DNA from: Pseudonocardia xinjiangensis
Lineage (GTDB): Bacteria; Actinomycetota; Actinomycetes; Mycobacteriales; Pseudonocardiaceae
Assembly: GCF_012911925.1 (NCBI RefSeq)
Contig: NZ_JAAXKY010000039.1
Span: 1-47,605 of the forward strand
Direction: 5' to 3'
DNA length: 47,605 nucleotides
Part shown: positions 42,089 through 47,605 of the stretch, in pieces
Position numbering within the stretch: position 1 is the first letter of the stretch
Layout of the letters: every line of letters starts with the position of its first letter
Made by a program: the position numbers and the translations under genes
The notes under the pieces: generated by a model
Database searches by the model: none
What the model was told of the DNA's origin: nothing
The model's input: the letters and a program-made list of their open reading frames with translations, nothing else

Positions 42089-45000
42089 GCCAGGCCCGCC
42101 CGCCGCTGGTAGTCCTCGACGAGTGTGCGCAGCCCGGCGCCGTGTGGACGTCGTCCGGGCCGGATGTCGCAGGTGAGCACCTTGGACTCCTGGATGTCGA
42201 CGTTGGGGTCGAGCGTCACCGACAGGAGGTCGTTGGCGCTGTCTCCGATGGCGAGGCCGTTGTGGCCGAAGTGCCAGGGCACCCCGATCTGGTGGGTCTC
42301 CCGGCCTTCGATGCGCAGCGGCTGCATCCGCTCGGTGACGAGCACCTTCAGCTCGATCGCGCTGCGGGCCGTGACGACGGTGGCCCAGCCGAGATGGGTG
42401 AGCCCCCGCTCGCGTGCCAGCTCGGGCGAGACCTCGCAGAACGCCTCTGGTTGCAGCTCGGCGAGGTAGGGCACGAACCGGCTCATGCCGCCCCCCGTGT
42501 GGTGCTCGGTGAGCCGGTAGGTGGTGAGCACGAACGGGAAGACCGTGGAGCCCACCGGATGGTGCCGGTTGCCCGGCCCCTCGTAGAGCTTCGCGGCCGG
42601 GTTGCTCGTGTGCTGCGGATGCAACAGGTTGTGGAACGGCGTCTCCGCCGGCTCGTAGTGCGTCGGGAGCGGTCCGTCCACCAGCCCGGCCGGGGCGAAG
42701 AGCCACGCCTTGCCGTCGGTCTGCATGATGAACGGGTCGTCACCGGCGAGCGCCTTGCCCGCCCGCGCGTCCGGCGGGGGCACGTAGTCCGGTGCGGTGG
42801 TCGGCGGGAAGTCCGGCACGTCGTGGCCCGTCCACTTCTCCCCGTCCCACCAGATGAGCGCCTTCCGCTCGCTCCACGGCTTGCCGTCCGGGTCGGCGGA
42901 GGCGCGGTTGTAGAGCTGGCGCCGGTTGGCGGGCCAGGCCCAGCCCCACTCCGCGGCCACCCAGTCCTGCTCGCGCGCCGGCTTGCGGCGTGCGGCCTGG
43001 TTGACGCCGTCGGCGAACACCCCGCAGTAGATCCAGCAGCCGCAGCGGGTGGACCCGTCGCCACGCAGCTGCGTGTAGGCGGTGAGCAGCTCACCGTCGG
43101 GGCCGTAGCCGTTGATCTCCTTCAGCACGTCGCTCGCCACGGGCTCGGCGGACGGCCCCTCGGTGGCGTAGTCCCAGGTGAGCGCCTTGATCGGAGCGTC
43201 ACGTGGGTCGTCGGAGTCGGCGAGCCGCTCCTTGATGATGCGGCCGAGGTGGTAGAAGAACCACAGGTCGCTGCGCGCGTCGTCGGGCGGTTCCACCGCC
43301 TTGTGCCGGTACTGCAGCAGCCGCTGGGTGTTGGTGAAGGTCCCGTCCTTCTCCACGTGTGACGCGGCGGGCACGTAGAAGACCTCGGTGGCGATGTCCT
43401 CGGTGCGCACCTCGCCGGTCTCGATCTCGGGCGAGTCCTTCCAGAACGTCGCGGTCTCGATGCACGACAGGTCCCGCACCACGAGCCACTCGGCCTTCTC
43501 CAGCGCCTTGCGCTGCAGCCGCCCGTTGGCGCTGCCGACGGCCGGGTTCTCCCCGGCGACGATGTAGCCGGGCACCTTGCCCTCGGCCATGTCCAGCACG
43601 GTGGCGTAGTTGTTGTGGTCGCCGGACAGCCGCGGCAGCCAGTCGAACCCGTACTCGTTCTCGGCCGTGGCCGCGTCGCCGAACCAGGCCTTGAGCAGGC
43701 TGGTCATGTAGTTCGGCATGTCGCCCCAGAACCCGGCCTTGCCGGCGTCCGGCTCGATGTAGTCCTCGAGCGACCCACCCCGTTCGCCCGCGGGCATCGG
43801 GAGGTAGCCGGGCAGCAGGTTGAACAGCGTGGGGATGTCGGTGGAGCCCTGGATCGAGGCGTGCCCGCGCAGCGCCATGATCCCGCCGCCGGGCCTGCCG
43901 ATGTTGCCGAGCAGCGTCTGCAGGATCGACGCGGCCCGGATGTACTGCACGCCGACGCTGTGCTGGGTCCAGCCCACCGCGTAGGACCAGTTGGTGGTGC
44001 GGTCCCGGCCGCTGTTCTCCGTGATCGCGCGGGCGAGCTCGAAGAACGTGTCCTGCGGGATGCCCGCGACCTCCTCCACGAACTCCGCCGTGTAGCGCGC
44101 GTAGTGGCGCTTGAGGATCTGGAAGACGCAGCGCGGGTCCTGCAGGGTCGGGTCGCGCCGGGGCTTCTCCGCCACCGACGCGCCACCGCTGCCGTACTTG
44201 TCGCCACCCGCGGTCTCCCGCTGGTGCTCACCGCCGTGGGCGGACCGCTCGCCGCCGCCCCCGTCCCCGTCGCCCTGGCCGTCCCCGTCGCTCTCGCTGT
44301 CCTGGTACGCCCAGCTCACCGGGTCGTAGGTGTGGGACTTGTCGTCCCACCCGCTGAAGACGCCGTCGAGGTCCTCGGTGTCGACGTAGTCCTCGGAGAT
44401 GAGCGACGAGGCGTTCGTGTAGGAGACGACGTACTCGCGGAACTCCTTGCCCTCGCTCAGGACGTAGTTGATCAGGCCGCCGAGCAGCGCGATGTCGGAG
44501 CCTGCCCGGATCGGCACGTGCAGGTCGGCCAGCGCGCTGGTGCGCGTGAACCGCGGGTCGATGTGGATCACCTTGGCGCCGCGCAGCTTCGCCTCCATCA
44601 CGAACTGGAAGCCGACCGGATGGCACTCGGCGAAGTTCGAGCCCTGGATCACGATGCAGTCGCTCTTCGCGAGGTCCTGCTGGAACGTCGTGGCACCGCC
44701 ACGACCGAACGAGGCCCCCAGACCGGGGACGGTGGAGGAGTGTCAAAGGCGGGCCTGGTTCTCGACCTGGATCGCGCCGAGAGCCGTGTACAGCTTCTTG
44801 ATGAGGTAGTTCTCCTCGTTGTCCAGCGTGGCGCCACCGAGATGGGCGATGCCCATGGTGCGGCGCAGCGGCTGACCGTTCTCGTCGGTGTCCTGCCACG
44901 TCCGGCGTCGCGTGTCCAGCACGCGGTCGGCGATCATCTCCATCGCCGTGGCGAGGTCGAGCTCCTCCCACTCGGTGCCGCCCGGTCGCCGGTACCGGAC

Positions 45001-45312
45001 CGTGGTGACCCGGTCCGGGCGTGAGACGTACTGCTGGGACGCCGCACCCTTCGGGCAGAGCTTGCCGAGCGAGATGGGCGAGTCGGGGTCGCCCTCGATC
45101 TGGATGACCTTCTCGTCCTTGACGAACACGCGCTGCCCGCACCCCACCGCGCAGTACGGGCAGATCGACCGGACCACCCGGTCGGCCTCGGCGATGCGCG
45201 GTCGCAGGTGCTCGCTGCCGGCGGATCGGGCGGCGTCACCGCGGGCTGTGGGGTCGGAACCCCTCAGCTGACGGACGACCGGCCACAGCTCGATGAACTC
45301 ACGAACACCCAC
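42085..45312 (-). CDS. fdhA: Formate dehydrogenase alpha subunit, selenoprotein with in-frame UGA
   Basis: The minus-strand frame is open from a GTG at 45312 to a stop at 42085 except for one TGA (44745-44743), giving 1,075 residues with selenocysteine at position 190. The context NQARL-U-HSSTVPGLG aligns with the NQAR-U-H site of E. coli FdnG, and a SECIS hairpin follows. The N-terminal [4Fe-4S] motif is CPYCAVGC..(27)..CPKG (Cys51, 54, 58, 86), and the molybdopterin domains follow. It oxidises formate to CO2 in the cytoplasm. No twin-arginine signal is present. A Gly/Asp-rich, low-complexity insert (about residues 338-382) is unusual. SelA, SelB, SelD and selC in this window can supply the Sec. 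A GTG at 45360 is a less likely start. Confidence 0.95.
44714..44742 (-). promoter_or_regulatory. Bacterial SECIS element just after the UGA
   Basis: On the minus strand, GTCCCC pairs with GGGGGC (six pairs, one G-U) around a five-base loop GGTCT. The loop starts 18 nt after the TGA at 44745-44743. E. coli fdhF SECIS carries the same GGUCU apex, which SelB reads. This supports Sec insertion rather than termination. Confidence 0.85.
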
Positions 45313-45381
45313 GTGGGCCCCGTTCCCTCGGCTCCGACGAGCGAAACCCCCGGAGCCCACGTTAACCGCGTTCGGGAAAGT

Positions 45382-45477
45382 TGGCGGAGGCGGACGGGAA
45401 TCGAACCCGCCTGACCGAGATGCTCGACCACGTCGGTTTTGAAGACCGCGGGGGCCACCAGGCGCCCTTACGCCTCC
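45382..45477 (-). tRNA. selC: tRNA-Sec (anticodon UCA)
   Basis: The 96-nt gene includes an encoded CCA (45384-45382). The acceptor GGAGGCG pairs with CGCCTCC, the discriminator is G, the anticodon loop CTTCAAA holds TCA (45442-45440), and there is a long variable arm (CGAG-cat-CTCG) with T loop TTCGATT. The T arm pairs as GGCGGG/CCCGTC (six pairs, one G-U). Acceptor plus T arm total 13 bp, as needed for SelB. It lies 69 nt upstream of, and in the same direction as, the Sec-containing FDH gene. Confidence 0.95.
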
Positions 45478-45486
45478 ACGCGCAGG

Positions 45487-45885
45487 CTAGCGACTGGCCT
45501 CGAGAGCCTGCGGCACCCCGTCGGCGATCTCGAACAGCGCGAGCAGGCCGGTGGCCTCCAGCGCCCGCGTGACGATCCGGGACCCGGGCACCAGCCGCAG
45601 CCGGCACTGCCGCTGTTCGGCCTCGTCCTTCGCGGCGACGAGCACGGCCAGGCCCGCGGAGCCGAGGAACGTGACGTCGGTCAGGTCGAGGACGAGGAGC
45701 GAGACGTCGGCGAGCTGCTCGTACACCCGGTCACGCAGGACCGGAGCGGTGAGGGTGTCGATCTCGCCGACCACGTGCATGACGCGGACACCGTCGCCGT
45801 GCCCGACCACGTCGAACCGCACGACCTCACCGATCTCGTCGGCGAGGTCGGCGCTCGTTGGCTCGACGGGGGAATCGCCGCTCAT
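45487..45885 (-). CDS. STAS-domain anti-anti-sigma factor, third copy
   Basis: The 132-residue protein has an acidic N-terminal tail and a STAS domain (GVRVMHVVGEIDTLTAPVLRDRVYEQL). The phosphorylation loop reads VTFLGSAGLAVLVAA, so the serine/threonine pair of the other two copies is Ser-Ala here. It would act in sigma-factor partner switching; its kinase is unknown. The ATG at 45885 has GAGGAG 9 nt upstream, which favours it over a GTG at 45891. Its stop is 9 nt from selC. Confidence 0.92.
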   Translation of the reverse strand: MSGDSPVEPTSADLADEIGEVVRFDVVGHGDGVRVMHVVGEIDTLTAPVLRDRVYEQLADVSLLVLDLTDVTFLGSAGLAVLVAAKDEAEQRQCRLRLVPGSRIVTRALEATGLLALFEIADGVPQALEASR

Positions 45886-46091
45886 GCGCACCGGCTCCTC
45901 GAAAAGGCGTCGTGGACTCGTGGTGCGGACTGTGGTCTCAACCGCGCTTCAACCCTACGGGCGCCCCCAGGGGCGAACAACAACACCCCCGTCCCCGGGT
46001 CGGGCCACGCGTCCCTGCGGTTCTGCATGATCGAAACGTGCTCGTCGGGGGTCCGGGAGGGGTGCGCCGGCAGCTGGGGGATCCTGCGGGG
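45886..46091. other. Divergent intergenic region, STAS / thioesterase
   Basis: These 206 bp should hold promoters for both genes. The centre is slightly less GC-rich (around 45940-45990). I see no convincing -10/-35 pair, operator or RNA. Confidence 0.3.
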
Positions 46092-46517
46092 ATGCCTGAT
46101 CGGTTCTCCGTCCGCATCGCCGTCCGCAGCTACGAGATCGATGTCAACGGGCACGTCAACCACGCCGTCTACCACCGGTACGGGGAGCACGCGCGTACCG
46201 AGCACCTCACCGCTGCGGGGTGTTCCCTGGGCCGGTTGACGGAGCACGGCATGGGCATCGTGCTGCTGGAGACCCACGTGCGGTTCCTCCGGGAGCTGAG
46301 CCACGGGGACCTGGTGGACGTCGACTCGCGGCTGACGTTCGGGGCGGGCCGGACGTTCGAGATGGCGCACACGCTGCGGCGCGGGCCGGACACCGTGGCA
46401 GCCGAGATCACGTGCCGGATGGGGCTGCTCGACTCAGCCACCCGCAGGTTGTTGCCGGAGCCGCAGAAGCGGTTGACCGAGCTCGCCACAGCGCCGGAGC
46501 GGCTCGGTCCCGGGTAG
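46092..46517 (+). CDS. Hotdog-fold acyl-CoA thioesterase (YbgC/4HBT type)
   Basis: The 141-residue protein has the 4-hydroxybenzoyl-CoA thioesterase fold signature YEIDVNGHVNHAVYHRYGEHARTEHL, with the Asp and GHVN region, and the typical second half FLRELSHGDLVDVDSRLTF. It should hydrolyse acyl-CoA thioesters; acyl length is unknown. The ATG at 46092 is preceded by GCGGGG and a weak GGGGGA further up; longer upstream frames lack coding character. It converges on the glycosyltransferase gene. Confidence 0.88.
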   Translation: MPDRFSVRIAVRSYEIDVNGHVNHAVYHRYGEHARTEHLTAAGCSLGRLTEHGMGIVLLETHVRFLRELSHGDLVDVDSRLTFGAGRTFEMAHTLRRGPDTVAAEITCRMGLLDSATRRLLPEPQKRLTELATAPERLGPG

Positions 46518-46537
46518 CCCGGCGCGGCGGCCGGGAC
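46507..46537. terminator. Possible bidirectional terminator
   Basis: GTCCCGG and CCGGGAC form a perfect 7-bp inverted repeat with a 17-nt, GC-rich loop, spanning the thioesterase stop and ending 6 nt before the stop of the convergent glycosyltransferase. Confidence 0.4.
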
Positions 46538-46542
46538 GTCGA

Positions 46543-47605
46543 TCAGGAGGGATCCGCGTCCGGAGGACTCTGCCGCGTGGAGGTGAGGGAGAGGGACTCG
46601 ATCTCCAGGGGCAGCCGGGGGGCCACCAGTGGTGGGACGCGGCCGCCTGCCCGCCGCACCACCCGCCTGCTCCTCAGGTAGGCGAACGGGCCGGTGGCCA
46701 GGCCGCGCAGGCGGGCACCGGCCGCGCCGACCGGCATGCCGGAGCCCGCGTCGCTCTCCCGTTCCGAGATGCGGCGCAGCTGGGCGACCGCCGCCGGGAT
46801 CCTGCGGGCCGCGGCGGCGCGGGCGCGGGGGTCCAGCGCGATCTTCGTGAGGAAGCCGCCGAGCCCGACGGCGTAGCCCTCCAGCTGGACGCGCAGGGCG
46901 GCCTGGCCGGTGCGGTGGTGGTGCCACACCCAGGCGGCGGGCTCGTAGCCGAGTACGTGATCGGCCAGGATGAGGCGCACCAGGAACTCGCAGTCCTCGC
47001 CGCCGTGGGTGGGCGAGCCCGGGCCGAGTGCCTCGTCGAACCCGCCGACGGCCTTCGCCACGTCCGCGCGGACGGCCAGGTTGGCGCCGATGCCGAAGAG
47101 GCCGGGGGAGAACGGGAAGATCGCGGACTCGGCCGGGGGGTCGGCCAGCGAGTAGCGACGCCGCTCGAACCCCTTGTTCCAGGCCATCGCGCTGTCGGCG
47201 GCCAGCTCCTCTGCGGTGGTGAGGCGGGCGGCGAGCACCGGACCGCTCACGCACGCCAGCTCCGGGTCGGCGGCGAACGCCCCGGCGATGCGCCCGGCCC
47301 AGCCCTTGTCGGGCTCCGTGTCGTCGTCGGTGAAGGCGACGATGGCCGTGCGCGCCTCCTGCAGGCCGCGGTTGCGGCCGACCGAGGCACCCCGGCGGGG
47401 CTCCAGCACGTACCGGACGCGGGGGTCGCCGATGCGGCTCACCACGATGGCCGTGCTGTCGTCGGCCGGTTCGTTGTCCACCACCAGCACGGTGATGTCG
47501 GTGTGCTCGCCCGCCAGCAGAGCGCGGACACAGCGTTCCAGGCTCTCCGGCCGGCCTCGGGTGGCCACCACGACGGTGATCGGCTCGGTGGACCACGGGG
47601 GGAGG
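46543..47605 (-). CDS. Glycosyltransferase family 2, 5' end cut by the window edge
   Basis: The frame is open to the right edge (PWSTEPITVVVATRGRPESLERCVRALL), so the first residues are missing. The GT-A fold motifs are VLVVDNEP, RGASVGRNRGLQ and the metal-binding AFTDDDTEPD, with the later GGFDEALGPGSPTHGGEDCEFLVRL containing the GED catalytic/acceptor segment. The enzyme adds a sugar from a nucleotide donor, perhaps to a surface polysaccharide or glycolipid. The C-terminal 100 residues are Arg/Ala-rich, not a clear domain. The donor and acceptor are unknown. Confidence 0.9.
   Translation of the reverse strand, partial: LPPWSTEPITVVVATRGRPESLERCVRALLAGEHTDITVLVVDNEPADDSTAIVVSRIGDPRVRYVLEPRRGASVGRNRGLQEARTAIVAFTDDDTEPDKGWAGRIAGAFAADPELACVSGPVLAARLTTAEELAADSAMAWNKGFERRRYSLADPPAESAIFPFSPGLFGIGANLAVRADVAKAVGGFDEALGPGSPTHGGEDCEFLVRLILADHVLGYEPAAWVWHHHRTGQAALRVQLEGYAVGLGGFLTKIALDPRARAAAARRIPAAVAQLRRISERESDAGSGMPVGAAGARLRGLATGPFAYLRSRRVVRRAGGRVPPLVAPRLPLEIESLSLTSTRQSPPDADPS

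Noticed and set aside
44743..44745. Stop codon splitting the formate dehydrogenase alpha gene (frameshift or pseudogene)
   Set aside because: The frame continues with high similarity, the site matches known Sec, and a GGUCU hairpin and selC are present.

Overview
The window is very GC-rich, gene-dense DNA from an actinobacterium. Frequent GTG starts, 1-11 bp gene overlaps, a WhiB regulator, a SigF/SigB-type stress sigma module, a Tat-exported PhoX and an ActP/DUF485 pair all point there. The gene mix resembles Pseudonocardia-like Pseudonocardiales, which is inference only. No rRNA, CRISPR array, phage gene or transposase was found; one MITE-like element and one large extragenic palindrome are present.

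Layout. 1-3519: a PfkB kinase cut by the left edge, a GH4 glycosidase, a BCP peroxiredoxin and a DUF3618 protein. 3533-6472 (minus): a ferredoxin reductase, then an overlapping stress operon of STAS antagonist, RsbW-like kinase and SigF-like sigma factor. 6643-9324: larE-larB-larC, the complete pathway for the nickel-pincer nucleotide (NPN) cofactor. 9339-16981: a six-gene acid-sugar operon behind a promoter with a LacI-type operator. It encodes a DUF1537 kinase, PdxA2, a LarA-superfamily protein, a UxaA/GarD dehydratase, an SDR and an IlvD/Edd dehydratase. A perfect hairpin terminator follows, then an XRE-cupin regulator, a GNAT acetyltransferase and an Nramp-like transporter whose stop codon holds a 162-bp MITE.

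19917-23940: a LOV-GAF-SpoIIE phosphatase (a probable blue-light receptor for the stress pathway), an unknown protein, a WhiB3/WhiD-like protein with a CRP-like site upstream, and a second STAS protein. 23980-29235: selB, selA, a DivIVA-like coiled-coil protein and selD. 29266-36721: a CYP102 (P450-reductase) fusion coupled to a membrane protein, a Cds1-like cysteine desulfhydrase, and actP with its DUF485 partner. 37150-40020: PhoX and an amidase whose last codons lie in a 55-nt palindrome. 40105-45477 (minus): selC, a formate dehydrogenase alpha subunit with an in-frame UGA and a SECIS hairpin, the iron-sulfur subunit and an NrfD-like membrane subunit. 45487 to the end: a third STAS protein, a hotdog thioesterase and a GT2 glycosyltransferase cut by the right edge.

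How the genes fit together. Two complete cofactor-and-client systems are visible. SelA, SelB, SelD and tRNA-Sec serve a selenocysteine formate dehydrogenase in the same window. LarB, LarC and LarE would make NPN, and the only candidate client is the LarA-like protein inside the acid-sugar operon. That suggests a nickel-dependent C2 epimerase feeding a kinase/PdxA2 tetronate pathway, which is the most novel hypothesis here. The LOV phosphatase, three STAS proteins, RsbW-like kinase and SigF-like sigma factor form the parts of a light-responsive partner-switching network. Several genes have a TANNNT -10 box only 6-8 nt before the start codon and are probably translated from leaderless transcripts.
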